DNA from: JAYYZW01 sp965217605
GTDB taxonomy: Bacteria > Pseudomonadota > Gammaproteobacteria > Ga0077536
DNA length: 64,000 nucleotides
NCBI GenBank assembly: GCA_965217605.1
Contig: CBDCJB010000017.1
Coordinates: forward strand, 62,001-126,000
Direction: 5' to 3'
Notes under the pieces: model-generated
The model's input: only the letters and a program-made list of their open reading frames with translations
Database searches by the model: none
Told to the model about the DNA's origin: nothing
Translations under genes and position numbers: made by a program
Shown: positions 26,716 through 34,311 of the stretch, in pieces
How positions within the stretch are numbered: position 1 is the first letter of the stretch
Layout: each line of letters opens with the position of its first letter

Positions 26716-27186
26716 ATGCTGCAGTTAATCGTCAACCTCCTCTTGATCAGTGTGGTCCAATGCGGCAAGGAAGGCCTGCCCGTGACGCCGGTCGACGTAC
26801 AGGTTGGCCGACAGGTGGTGGATTTGCGCCTGCCGTTGGAAATGCACGGGGGCGGGCGGCTCATGCTGTTCGTGCGTAACCTCAAAAATCTCGGTATCTC
26901 CGGCGGCGATGTCGTGGACCAATTCAAAACCGCCGTGCCGGAAGGCTCTGTACGCGCGTTTCTGACCGGCCACAAAGGCGAGCAGCTCACACTCGAGCAC
27001 ACCGGGTATACCTTCTATCGTGGCTACAAAGGCCTCGTGTTGAGCGAGGTGGACCCGGCGACAGGCGGGTGGCCGCGCCTCTACAGCCAGCTCGAAATCG
27101 ATTCGAAAACCGCCCTCACCGGCGTGCGGATGGTGTGGATAGATCGCTCCGTATTGCAGGTCTGGGACGTCTATCCGCGCCTTTAA
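26716..27186 (+). CDS. Hypothetical exported protein
   Basis: 156 residues. The N-terminus LQLIVNLLLISVVQCGKEG looks like a short signal; VVQC is a poor lipobox, so lipidation is doubtful. The rest is strand-rich (VDVQVGRQVVDLRLPLEMHGGGRLMLFVRNL) and ends in VWDVYPRL. I recognise no family. A GAGGTG site precedes the ATG. It stands alone between a BIME and a CoA-transferase gene in the same orientation. Confidence 0.65.
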   Translation: MLQLIVNLLLISVVQCGKEGLPVTPVDVQVGRQVVDLRLPLEMHGGGRLMLFVRNLKNLGISGGDVVDQFKTAVPEGSVRAFLTGHKGEQLTLEHTGYTFYRGYKGLVLSEVDPATGGWPRLYSQLEIDSKTALTGVRMVWIDRSVLQVWDVYPRL

Positions 27187-27254
27187 AGGACGCGAAACCT
27201 CATTCCGAATAAAGCGCCGCGCAATCGGCGAAGCGGTGCTTTATCATTTGGCTC

Positions 27255-28472
27255 ATGCCCGCGCTCACCGGATTACGCATTCTCGACATGACCCAATGGG
27301 AGGCCGGTCCCTCCTGCACCCAGGCGCTCGCCTGGCTGGGCGCCGAGGTCATCAAGGTCGAACCGCCCGGCGCGGGCGATCCCGGCCGCACGCTGCGCCC
27401 CGACGTGTGGGAGGACTCGGAATACTTCGTCAACTGGAACAGCAACAAACGCAGTATCGAGATCAACCTGCGTGACCCGAAGGGCCGTGAGCTGCTGCTC
27501 GACATGGTGCCCAACTTCGATGTGTTCATCGAGAACTATGGCCCGGGCGTGGTCGAAAAACTCGACATCGGCTACGACGTATTGAAAGGCATTCACCCCG
27601 AGATCATCTATGCGCAGATCAAGGGCTTCGGCCTGTCCGGCCCATACGCGCATTACAAATGCTTCGACATGGTCGCGCAGGCCGCGGCGGGTGCATTCTC
27701 GATCACCGGCGCGCCCGATGGGCCACCCACGCGCCCCGGCCCCACGATCGGCGATGCCGGTGCGGGCGTGCAGATGGCGCTCGCCATTACCGCAGCGTAT
27801 GCGCAGAGGCTACGCGACGGTAAGGGACAACACATCGAGCTCTCGATGCAGGAGTCGGTGACTTATTTCATGCGCACGATGATCGCGCTCGGTTCGAAGT
27901 GGGGCACCGCGGTCGCTCCGCGAGTCGGCAATCATTTCGATCCGACCGTCACGATGTTTGCGTGTAAGCCGTTCGGTCCGAACGACTATATTTATCTCAT
28001 GACCGTCACCGAGCCGCAGTGGGTGACCTTGTGCAAGGCCCTGGGCCAACCGGATCTGGCCGAAGACCCGCGTTTCTCCGATCTCAATGCGCGGCGCGAA
28101 AACAACGCGGAACTCAGTGAGATCATCGGCACCTGGGCTGGTGCGCGCACGAAGAAAGAAGCCATGCGGGAGCTTGCCGACGGGGGCGTACCCGTGAGCG
28201 CGGTGTTCGATACGAAGGACCTGTTTACCGATCCCCACCTGAACGAACGCGGTTTCATACACCGGTTTCCCAACGTCGACGACAAGGGCGACATCTCGCT
28301 GCTGGGCTGGCCCGCGCGCATGTCTGAAAGCGAAGTGCCGATCGAACTCGCGCCGCATTTGGGCGCGAACACGACCGAAGTCCTGCAAGCCGAACTCGGA
28401 TTATCCGCCGACGAGATCGGTCAACTCGTGAATGACGGCGTGCTTGGGCGCGGGAAAACGAACGACGACTGA
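27255..28472 (+). CDS. Family III (CaiB/BaiF) CoA transferase
   Basis: 405 residues, the family norm. GLRILDMTQWEAGPSCTQALAWLGAEVIKVEPPG at the start and IKGFGLSGPYAHYKCFDMVAQAA in the middle are diagnostic; Asp138 in CFDMVAQA is the residue that forms the acyl-aspartate intermediate. It moves CoA between carboxylic acids (for example succinate, formate, oxalate or carnitine derivatives). It is the last ordinary gene before the more AT-rich island at 28.5 kb. The second CoA transferase of the window, at 58947-60146, lacks this Asp. Confidence 0.92.
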   Translation: MPALTGLRILDMTQWEAGPSCTQALAWLGAEVIKVEPPGAGDPGRTLRPDVWEDSEYFVNWNSNKRSIEINLRDPKGRELLLDMVPNFDVFIENYGPGVVEKLDIGYDVLKGIHPEIIYAQIKGFGLSGPYAHYKCFDMVAQAAAGAFSITGAPDGPPTRPGPTIGDAGAGVQMALAITAAYAQRLRDGKGQHIELSMQESVTYFMRTMIALGSKWGTAVAPRVGNHFDPTVTMFACKPFGPNDYIYLMTVTEPQWVTLCKALGQPDLAEDPRFSDLNARRENNAELSEIIGTWAGARTKKEAMRELADGGVPVSAVFDTKDLFTDPHLNERGFIHRFPNVDDKGDISLLGWPARMSESEVPIELAPHLGANTTEVLQAELGLSADEIGQLVNDGVLGRGKTNDD

Positions 28473-28516
28473 TAGTTAAACAGTCGAGACCTCGGATTCG
28501 ACTCGAACTCCGTGGA

Positions 28517-28556
28517 CTTTCATTGACGTAATATTGTGATGAAAGACCCTGGTTTG
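28517..28556 (+). promoter_or_regulatory. Repeated upstream box A (with CTTTCATTGACGTAA)
   Basis: CTTTCATTGACGTAA is repeated exactly at 29247-29261, and similarity continues for about 25 bp downstream (AnnTTG, then CTnGTTTG). Both copies lie upstream of small genes with strong ribosome-binding sites. TTGACG could be a -35 element, but no good -10 follows. A shared promoter or operator is inferred. Confidence 0.5.
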
Positions 28557-28696
28557 GATGTTCGAACACCAGCCGAACTGCTTAATCCCATGTTTCCGGG
28601 GAATGTCTTGTTCTCCTGTTCATAACTCCATACTCTCGAGCTCTGGATTCTCCGGGAATCCCGGTGTGATTAAGAGGATTAGAGGGGGAGTTAGCC

Positions 28697-29167
28697 ATGT
28701 CAAACAATTTCTGCTTAACCATTACGTTTCCTGAGGGTACGCCACCCTTCCAACTTCCGACTGGAACGGGCTTGGGCGTTTCGATACCAGGAGGAGCCGT
28801 AGAATTGCCGACAGCGGGAGGTAACCCTTTAGTCAGCTTTCCTCCGGGCAGCGGCATCGTTATCCCGAACGGTGCGATCAGTGTGGGGCCGGACGGAGCG
28901 CAGGCAGCATTTGAACTGGATACGACCGACGGTTTGGTGATCACTCCTCCAGGAGAGCCCCCAAATCCACCCCTTGATCTAAGCGCGACTTTCGGAAACC
29001 TAATGGTGGTGATACCCGAATTGTGTCCGCCCATTGTCGAAATTCCGGTCAACACCGTTGTAACGCTACCTGGGCTAGGCATGATCAGCCTGCCGGCCAA
29101 GGGCGGAATAGGGCTGCGAAGGGCAAATAATCCCGTAGACCTCTTTGATGAAAGGAGATTTGATTGA
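28697..29167 (+). CDS. Hypothetical Pro/Gly-rich beta-type protein
   Basis: 156 residues, with a strong GGGGGAG ribosome-binding site. The chain repeats short strand-turn units (LPTGTGLGVSIPGGAVELPT, VSFPPGSGIVIPNGAISVGPDG) without a signal peptide, and resembles a small beta-solenoid or structural protein. It ends in a charged tail (NNPVDLFDERRFD). No known family was recognised. A repeated 40-bp box lies 180 bp upstream and again ahead of the next micro-ORF, suggesting co-regulation. Confidence 0.6.
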   Translation: MSNNFCLTITFPEGTPPFQLPTGTGLGVSIPGGAVELPTAGGNPLVSFPPGSGIVIPNGAISVGPDGAQAAFELDTTDGLVITPPGEPPNPPLDLSATFGNLMVVIPELCPPIVEIPVNTVVTLPGLGMISLPAKGGIGLRRANNPVDLFDERRFD

Positions 29168-29246
29168 CAAAGGCCGCGTTACGGGCCGGGTAGCTAAAGC
29201 TGAGGTACAAATTGAGAAGGCCGCGGACCGCTATTGGTGGCGGGGT

Positions 29247-29287
29247 CTTTCATTGACGTAACGTTGCAGAGACAGGGCACTAGTTTG
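29247..29287 (+). promoter_or_regulatory. Repeated upstream box B (copy of box A)
   Basis: Second copy of the box at 28517-28556, starting with the identical CTTTCATTGACGTAA. It lies 58 bp before the ribosome-binding site of the 24-residue micro-ORF at 29319. Confidence 0.5.
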
Positions 29288-29318
29288 CCTTCCCTGACTA
29301 ACATATAGAAAGGGGATT

Positions 29319-29393
29319 ATGTCGGATAGTACCCAACCCGAAGCGCCGAAACGACGCAACGGGCTGAATATCGGGAAATTATTCGGTTTCTGA
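29319..29393 (+). CDS. Possible 24-residue microprotein
   Basis: Reads MSDSTQPEAPKRRNGLNIGK then LFGF and TGA. It is supported only by an AAAGGGG ribosome-binding site five bases before the ATG and by the repeated upstream box also found before 28697. The peptide is basic with a hydrophobic tail. Its 3' end overlaps by 15 bp the end of a convergent small gene, so one of the two may not be real. Confidence 0.35.
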   Translation: MSDSTQPEAPKRRNGLNIGKLFGF

Positions 29394-29558
29394 AGCCGTA
29401 TCCGGCTCGCGGCGGGGAGCGCCGCCGCTAAGGACGCGTGTCACGCCACGCTCGAACCGCTCCCACTGTTCTTTCTTCGTCATGTCCTCAGTGGCATAGG
29501 GCTTGACGCGCAGGTCCTCGTCGTAGTCTCTGGGCGGTCGTTTCGGCTTTTGTGGCAT
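29379..29558 (-). CDS. Small conserved-looking hypothetical protein (59 residues)
   Basis: Reads MPQKPKRPPRDYDEDLRVKP then YATEDMTKKEQWERFERGVT and RVLSGGAPRREPDTASETE. The composition (charged, one amphipathic helix KKEQWERFERGVTRVL) looks like a real protein and not an antisense shadow. A GGAG site lies nine bases before the ATG. It is too short for most gene callers. Function unknown. Confidence 0.55.
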   Translation of the reverse strand: MPQKPKRPPRDYDEDLRVKPYATEDMTKKEQWERFERGVTRVLSGGAPRREPDTASETE

Positions 29559-29817
29559 GTGGTCTTTCTCCAGGTGGTTGAGTCAGCCTTACACCTTAGC
29601 GCCTCTCGACGAAATCTCAAGTTGACCGTCTGCTTAGCGATTGCGGGAGAAATGCGGTAGGCTTGGGCCATGCCACCTCTCGGTGGCGGATGCAGGCAGC
29701 GATTAGAAACCCACTGTATAGTGCCGTTATCAAGCTAACGGGTATCATTGCCCTACCCGTCGCTCAACAGGTTCCCTGCGAGCTTGGCGGCCACTTCAAA
29801 CAGGAATCGTTTGTAGT

Positions 29818-30693
29818 ATGACGGTCTGTGTTGGAGTCAAGGTCCGCGACTGTATCGTGTTCGCGGCGGATAGTGCCGTTTCTCTGGAAAGAACTTCCGA
29901 AGGCGGAGAACCTTTAGTCGACAATGTTTGGCGGCATGGGCTCAAGGTTTTCAACCTCTACAAAGGGCTCCCGATCGTAGCGATGACAGCCGGCGCGGCC
30001 CATTTCGGCCCGGCATCTATCAGTGATTTAACAAAAGATTTGCGGCTCCAAATAACACCGCAGGACCCGATAGATGCGCGAGGAACTGCTTTGGACGAGC
30101 AGAGCTACACCATTCAGGAAGTTGCTCAAATAGCCAGTGCCTTTTTCTTCTCGAAATACGGTGAAATCGATCCCCAGCCCCCAAACCCTCACTCTTTCGA
30201 GTTTTGGATTGGCGGATATGGGGCACAGCAGACAAGGGGCGAGATTTGGAAAATCGCCATTGTTAACGGGGAAAATCAAGACCCAATGCAGGTTGTTAGC
30301 CCCGAGGAAGACGACAAAGTCATTTGGGGCGGGCAACCACAAGCAATCAACCGCTTGTTGCTGGGGTATGATCCGGCCATAGAGCAGATACTCATTGCGT
30401 TGGGTGTGTCAGAAGAACTAGCGACCGCAGCTATTACGATGTATAGAAGGGAGGCGATGACCCCCTTGGTCCATGGCGCCATGCCGGTCCAGGATGCGAT
30501 CAATCTCGCTGATTTTCTTGTAGACTTGACAAAGCGTTACTTTGCCTTTTTGCCCGGCGCTGATGTTGTCGGTGGAGATACCGATATTGCGACAGTGACC
30601 AAGTACGAAGGTTTCAAGTGGATAAAGCGTAAGCACTACTACCCCATCGAGCTCAATAGGAGAGACGTTGACCATGTCACACAAAGAGGATGA
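29818..30693 (+). CDS. Proteasome beta/HslV-type Ntn hydrolase homologue
   Basis: 291 residues. The second residue is Thr (MTVCVGVKVRDCIVFAADSA); removing Met would leave a catalytic N-terminal Thr1, and Asp18 (AADSAVS) falls at the position of proteasome Asp17. HGLKVFNLYKGLPIVAMTAGAAHFG aligns by eye with HslV [21 protein letters not shown], placing Lys43 as the Lys33 equivalent after a nine-residue insertion. The chain is longer than HslV (about 175) and closer in length to proteasome beta or Anbu. No unfoldase ATPase lies nearby. Its 3' end overlaps the start of a 56-residue ORF by 20 bp. Confidence 0.72.
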   Translation: MTVCVGVKVRDCIVFAADSAVSLERTSEGGEPLVDNVWRHGLKVFNLYKGLPIVAMTAGAAHFGPASISDLTKDLRLQITPQDPIDARGTALDEQSYTIQEVAQIASAFFFSKYGEIDPQPPNPHSFEFWIGGYGAQQTRGEIWKIAIVNGENQDPMQVVSPEEDDKVIWGGQPQAINRLLLGYDPAIEQILIALGVSEELATAAITMYRREAMTPLVHGAMPVQDAINLADFLVDLTKRYFAFLPGADVVGGDTDIATVTKYEGFKWIKRKHYYPIELNRRDVDHVTQRG

Positions 30694-30844
30694 AGACCGG
30701 AGATCACAGTTCGTCCCGCCGCCGAATCGGCCGAGTCCGAAATTCCCGTATCAGAAACCCGAGTACGGATTCGGCTCGGCAGGGGGTAAAGGCTCAGACC
30801 CTTTAAGTCCCGCCGATAAAAAGAAGAGTGACTCCTCTTCATAG
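30674..30844 (+). CDS. Hydrophilic 56-residue microprotein overlapping the Ntn hydrolase gene
   Basis: Starts MSHKEDEDRRSQFVPPPNRP and ends in KKKSDSSS: rich in Pro, Ser, Lys and Gly, with no hydrophobic core, so probably disordered. AGGAGA lies 9 bases before the ATG. The first 20 bp lie inside the end of the Ntn-hydrolase gene in another frame, so the two are probably coupled. A rho-independent terminator follows 5 bp after the stop. It may be a partner, regulator or substrate of the hydrolase (inference only). Confidence 0.55.
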   Translation: MSHKEDEDRRSQFVPPPNRPSPKFPYQKPEYGFGSAGGKGSDPLSPADKKKSDSSS

Positions 30845-30848
30845 CTCA

Positions 30849-30880
30849 AGGAAAGGCCCTTCGGGGCCTTTCCTTTTCGC
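30849..30880 (+). terminator. Rho-independent terminator
   Basis: GGAAAGGCCC, a TTC loop and GGGGCCTTTCC form a strong GC-rich stem followed by TTTTC. It ends the transcript of the Ntn hydrolase and its micro-ORF. Confidence 0.85.
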
Positions 30881-30934
30881 GTAGTAAGGTTAGCGACCGG
30901 ACGCGGGCGGGCGCAATTCTAAGCTCGTCCCCTT

Positions 30935-31513
30935 TCAGTTCTCAAGTTTTCTGCGCTCCTTTTCAGTATTTTTAAACAGCGCATCCCACTTCGCTTCAAA
31001 CTCAGCTTCATATTCAGCATCCGTTTTCAAATCACACAGCTTGCGGTGCTCGTCACAAATCAACGCAAGCTGCATCTGTGCAATCACGCTGTCCTGCTCG
31101 TCTATTTCCTGCTCCCCTGTGGTCGCCATGTAAAGCCGGATTAGATCCGCACCGCACATGTATTCAACATACATACCAGGCGGCAGCCGAAAGCACGTAG
31201 ACTCCATCCCACCTTCGACCTCAGTTTTCCTTAACGCCTGAACATCATTCAACCACGTTTTGCCAGGCGGTCGTGAAAAGAACATACCGGGCGGATGCCC
31301 ATTCCTTTCACTACTCGGGTAAGTGGACTCAAGATCGCTTCCTAATATTTCGATCTCAACATCACTTAGAAACACCCCGGCTTCGCGCATCCTTAAGTAT
31401 TCTTTAAGCAAACGAGCTACTTCCTGTTTGTATTCTAAAGCGGTTAATGTTCGATCTTTCGATAAAACAGCAAAGGAAAATGAAAAAAGAAAAACAAATA
31501 AGACAATGCGCAT
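30935..31513 (-). CDS. Hypothetical secreted protein
   Basis: 192 residues from the chosen ATG. MRIVLFVFLFSFSFAVLSKD is a Sec signal peptide. The mature part is acidic and helical, has Cys residues in STCFRLPPG, YMCGADL, LICDEHRKLC (possible disulfides), and ends in a charged helix (KWDALFKNTEKERRKLEN). Codon use is visibly more AT-rich than the flanking chromosome, consistent with acquisition. No family recognised. A longer start nine codons upstream lacks a ribosome-binding site. Confidence 0.65.
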   Translation of the reverse strand: MRIVLFVFLFSFSFAVLSKDRTLTALEYKQEVARLLKEYLRMREAGVFLSDVEIEILGSDLESTYPSSERNGHPPGMFFSRPPGKTWLNDVQALRKTEVEGGMESTCFRLPPGMYVEYMCGADLIRLYMATTGEQEIDEQDSVIAQMQLALICDEHRKLCDLKTDAEYEAEFEAKWDALFKNTEKERRKLEN

Positions 31514-31543
31514 AGGAAGAAGTCCCCTAATGAGTCCCAATGA

Positions 31544-31572
31544 AGCCCCGCCTGAATGGGTCAGGCGGGGCT
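31544..31572. terminator. Perfect 12-bp stem-loop
   Basis: AGCCCCGCCTGA at 31544-31555 and TCAGGCGGGGCT at 31561-31572 pair fully around a 5-nt loop. It lies between the start of the minus-strand secreted-protein gene and the start of the plus-strand gene at 31598, so it is upstream of both. No T-run follows, so it may be an operator or attenuator and not a terminator. Confidence 0.5.
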
Positions 31573-31597
31573 AAACCCACGAGAAGGAGAAGTTCTC

Positions 31598-31825
31598 ATG
31601 AGCATGTCAGATTTTGAGGTAAGACTGTCCGCGCACGCGATACTTCTTGTTGCTCTCATAGACGAAATCAAGAAGAAAGACCCAGACCTAACCCAAGGGG
31701 TTCTAGCTGCTCTGGAAAAACGAATCTCGGGGATGCCTCTTCCTAATAGCCTCAGCGATATCGTCGAGGAAGGCGGGCGAATCGAGCATGAACTTGAGAT
31801 TCTGGCGTCTAGACTCAAGGCCTAG
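31598..31825 (+). CDS. Small helical hypothetical protein
   Basis: 75 residues (MSMSDFEVRLSAHAILLVAL...). It is almost wholly amphipathic helix, with IDEIKKKDPDLTQGVLAALEKRI and a C-terminal IEHELEILASRLKA. The ATG at 31598 has AAGGAG seven bases upstream. No family recognised; the size and acidic helices resemble small phage or plasmid accessory proteins. It follows a perfect hairpin at 31544-31572. Confidence 0.6.
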   Translation: MSMSDFEVRLSAHAILLVALIDEIKKKDPDLTQGVLAALEKRISGMPLPNSLSDIVEEGGRIEHELEILASRLKA

Positions 31826-31851
31826 GGCCGCCCAATCATAAACTGAACCAA

Positions 31852-31943
31852 AATCAGTGGGGCCTGAATCAGTGGGGTCTGGAGCGGGAACTGAAGTAGA
31901 TATATGCACGGCGAAAATCTCCGAGTATGATGTTCATACTCGG
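31852..31943. repeat. Tandem 15-bp repeat and adjacent perfect palindrome
   Basis: AATCAGTGGGGCCTG (31852-31866) is directly followed by AATCAGTGGGGTCTG (31867-31881). Forty bases on, CCGAGTATGA (31921-31930) pairs perfectly with TCATACTCGG (31934-31943) around TGT. The stretch 31826-32040 holds no gene that I can support; the palindrome could be an operator or a transcript end. Confidence 0.55.
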
Positions 31944-32040
31944 TTGGCTGCCGAGTGCGCCTCGAGGCTTGCCGGCGGACGAAGCGCTTTCCCTTTTCTA
32001 GCTTATCAGACCCCGACTTCGAGACCCAGCGGACAATCTA

Positions 32041-32235
32041 TCAAGTCCCGTAGGGGCGTGGTTCAGGAACGCTCTCTATGCCCTCAAGGATGAATTCCCC
32101 TTGGTGCATCACGTCATGTTTTGGAGAAAACCACTGACAATGCACTGTGTTCGCCACAACCCTAACCACCGTCATATTCGGGCTGCCGGATTTAAGGCGA
32201 ACGATATCGCCAACTTTAAGGTTATTCATTTTCAA
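32041..32235 (-). CDS. YodC-like (DUF2158) small protein
   Basis: 64 residues. MNNLKVGDIVRLKSGSPNMTV, then a strand and CQWFS, match the DUF2158/YodC family: about 60-residue beta-barrel proteins (I/VGDxVxLKSGGPxMTV...CxWF) of unknown function, often in mobile or prophage DNA. The invariant Cys-x-Trp is present. It follows a second small gene on the same strand by 10 bp, suggesting an operon. Confidence 0.8.
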   Translation of the reverse strand: MKMNNLKVGDIVRLKSGSPNMTVVRVVANTVHCQWFSPKHDVMHQGEFILEGIESVPEPRPYGT

Positions 32236-32245
32236 ATATCACCTC

Positions 32246-32446
32246 TTATGACAGCGCTTCGCAGATGCGGCAAAGCTTTTTACCGCCTGTGCCTGGGCGC
32301 ACGTTCCAAGTATCGATGTTGCGGCCTTGCTCGCAGTCGTAGTTGTTGTGGTAGAACTTCGAGTGCCTGGAATGCCACGCCTCGCGGTTTTGTACCTCCT
32401 GGCTGAGACCTTCACGTTCTTTTTCTAAATCGTTAAGAAAGCCCAT
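32246..32446 (-). CDS. Small hypothetical protein with paired Cys
   Basis: 66 residues: a charged helix (MGFLNDLEKEREGLSQEVQN) and then HSKFYHNNYDCEQGRNIDTW and GTGGKKLCRICEALS. The DCEQGRNI segment and the LCRIC pair could bind zinc. No family recognised. It is immediately upstream of the YodC-like gene and in the same orientation. Codon use matches the surrounding AT-richer island. Confidence 0.55.
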   Translation of the reverse strand: MGFLNDLEKEREGLSQEVQNREAWHSRHSKFYHNNYDCEQGRNIDTWNVRPGTGGKKLCRICEALS

Positions 32447-32699
32447 CTGGTGTCCTGTCCGGTGCGGAAATATAGGGTATGCCGAATACAGAAGGAGCTA
32501 ATCGGCTAGACGCGTTTAACGTTTTCTCATGGGTTGTCGAACGGAGCGCGTATTCAGTTTCAGGCCGATAAATCTTCCCTTTCTTTCAGCCAGGTTTTAG
32601 CCACCGCCGACATAGCCATGCGCCTTCCTCGCGCAGGCTTTTAAGTTTCAAGTTTCGCGGCAACGGTTCCCCTAGCAGGGAGCCCGAGCCGTATGTAAG
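32447..32699. other. Intergenic stretch without a supportable gene
   Basis: No gene of normal length is convincing. A 19-codon minus-strand reading (MAMSAVAKTWLKEREDLSA) with AGGAAGG upstream is the only coding candidate and is too short to call. The right part probably belongs to the flank or terminal region of the IS1595 element, but I could not define a terminal inverted repeat. Confidence 0.4.
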
Positions 32700-33662
32700 T
32701 CAGGATACCAGATCGTCGTACTTGATTCTCCGCCCCACCATCCCTCTGACCAACGACTTCATCTGATCTTCGGTGTCCAAGCAACGGACGTTGTGCCGAG
32801 CCGCAAACTCGTTCACGTAGCGTTGCAGGTGCTTCTCACTCCACTTGTGGAAGGTGCCCTTGTGTGCACGTTTCAACATGGCCCAAAAGCTCTCTATGCC
32901 TTGCGTGTGAACGCTGGGCTTGTCCTTCTTCACGTACTCGCCACGTGAGTGCACGATGGTGTCGTGCTCGAAGTAGGGCATCCCCTGGTAGGAGGGATAC
33001 TCGTCGGTGTAGACCTCGGCTTCGGGATGCACGCGATCTTCGACGAAGGTTTGCAGCGTGTAGGTGGACGTGTTTTGGACCACGGCCGCTTTGACTTTGT
33101 TCGTAGCGCGGTCCTTGACGCCAGCGATGATGGCTTTGCCGGCAGGTCCGCGCCCGGTGCCCTTGAGCGCCTTGCGCTTCTTGTGCGACATGTTCTTGCG
33201 TTTGCCGCCGACATAGGTTTCGTCGGCTTCTACCGGACCCATGAACCAGAACGAATCGCCTTGCAGCGCTTCGCGGATGCGGTGCGCCATGAACCATGCT
33301 GTCTTTTGCGTGACGCCGAGGTCGCGGCTGAGCTTCATTGACGACACGCTTTTCAGATTGCTCATGATGAGGAAAAAGCAGATCGCCCACTTCTGGTAGC
33401 CGACGTTCGAGGCTTCCATGATGGTTCTGGTGCGCACGCTGAACTGCTTGCGACCGCATGCTTTCTCGCGGCAACGGAACGGCATGGTGGGATGCTTGCA
33501 GCCCGCCTGAACGTTTGTGGAGCTGCAGTAGGGGCAGTGCAGACCATCCGGCCAGCGTCGCTTGATGAACCACCGCTCAGCGGTGTCGTCGTCGGGGAAA
33601 CGTTGAAGCAGCTCGATGATGGACATGCCCTTGCGGAACGATTTACCCGGTCCTTTTCTCAT
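32700..33662 (-). CDS. IS1595-family transposase (second, distinct lineage)
   Basis: About 320 residues from MRKGPGKSF. The zinc ribbon (CPYCSS, then CREKACG) and the ISXO2-like DDE core are complete: PVEADETYVGGKRK, EVYTDEYPSYQGM and VHTQGIESFWAMLKRAHKG. The sequence differs strongly from the transposase at 17960-18847, so this is an independent arrival. Neither terminal repeats nor target duplications could be fixed by eye. An upstream in-frame start would add 30 residues that do not look like the family N-terminus (SIIELLQRFPDDDTAERWF). Confidence 0.92.
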   Translation of the reverse strand: MRKGPGKSFRKGMSIIELLQRFPDDDTAERWFIKRRWPDGLHCPYCSSTNVQAGCKHPTMPFRCREKACGRKQFSVRTRTIMEASNVGYQKWAICFFLIMSNLKSVSSMKLSRDLGVTQKTAWFMAHRIREALQGDSFWFMGPVEADETYVGGKRKNMSHKKRKALKGTGRGPAGKAIIAGVKDRATNKVKAAVVQNTSTYTLQTFVEDRVHPEAEVYTDEYPSYQGMPYFEHDTIVHSRGEYVKKDKPSVHTQGIESFWAMLKRAHKGTFHKWSEKHLQRYVNEFAARHNVRCLDTEDQMKSLVRGMVGRRIKYDDLVS

Positions 33663-33839
33663 CTTGAGTCGCCTGTTCGCTTGATGTGTGTGCCTGGAAG
33701 GATAGTAGCCAAGATTCCAAGTGTCAAGCTCGCGCTTGAGTTGGGCGGGCATTGAACATGGCGCACCCAGGCTTTAAGGTGATTTGTCCTTATGAAAAAA
33801 GTTAGGGAAAAATCGACTTAGACAGTTCATAACCAAAAG

Positions 33840-33923
33840 CGCCATCCCAGGGGATGGCGTTCTGAAACCACATGCGGATAACGCCCGCGCGTGAATACTG
33901 GAACTGTAGAAGGCCTCCAGTAT
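33840..33923. other. Two stem-loops upstream of a small gene
   Basis: CGCCATCC (33840-33847) pairs with GGATGGCG (33852-33859) around CAGG. A second stem, ATACTGGA near 33894 with TCCAGTAT near 33916, lies just before the start of the 66-residue gene at 33958. Either may be a transcript end or a leader structure. Confidence 0.45.
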
Positions 33924-33957
33924 TTCATGCATGAGCGCTCTCCGCAAGGAGGGTGCC

Positions 33958-34158
33958 GTGCGTCTATTCAAAATTCACCTTAAAACCCCATGGGATGAAT
34001 TCGGCAACAGTCAGGAATGCACCATGATTGTGCGGGCCAGAACCCGCGAGATCGCTGAGCAGTTCGCCCCGGCCCCTTGGCCGGTTGCGGTCGAGATTAC
34101 GGCTCGTCAAGCCGCGGAAATTTCAGGTGTCAAGGTTTTTGGCTACTATCCGACATAA
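33958..34158 (+). CDS. Small hypothetical protein
   Basis: 66 residues: MRLFKIHLKTPWDEFGNSQE, then CTMIVRARTREIAEQFAP, and ending VKVFGYYPT. GTG at 33958 is chosen because a perfect AAGGAGGG lies six bases upstream; an ATG nine codons earlier has none. The pattern (strand, TMIVRARTREIAEQ helix, strand) looks like a compact alpha/beta fold. No family recognised. It is the last gene of the island, and a truncated methyltransferase begins just after it. Confidence 0.6.
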   Translation: MRLFKIHLKTPWDEFGNSQECTMIVRARTREIAEQFAPAPWPVAVEITARQAAEISGVKVFGYYPT

Positions 34159-34164
34159 TCCCCA

Positions 34165-34311
34165 TTGCAAACTCGTACCGGTGCCATAACCGACCTCAAG
34201 GACGCGACCGGTCGCCTGCGGGATTAGTTTCGCACGTTGATCCGCAAACGCGCGGTGGCCACAGATGCGATCGATGATCCGCGGCAGGATTCTGTTTTCG
34301 TAAAAGCTCAC
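34165..34311 (-). pseudogene. Truncated class I SAM-dependent methyltransferase (N-terminal fragment)
   Basis: Starting at a GTG, VSFYENRILPRIIDRICGHR then AKLIPQATGRVLEVGYGTGTSLQ matches the N-terminus of small class I methyltransferases (SAM motif VLEVGYGTGT). The similarity stops abruptly at about 34165, where the sequence runs into the end of the island; motifs II-IV are missing from the window. It is a relic cut by insertion or deletion at the island edge. Confidence 0.7.
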
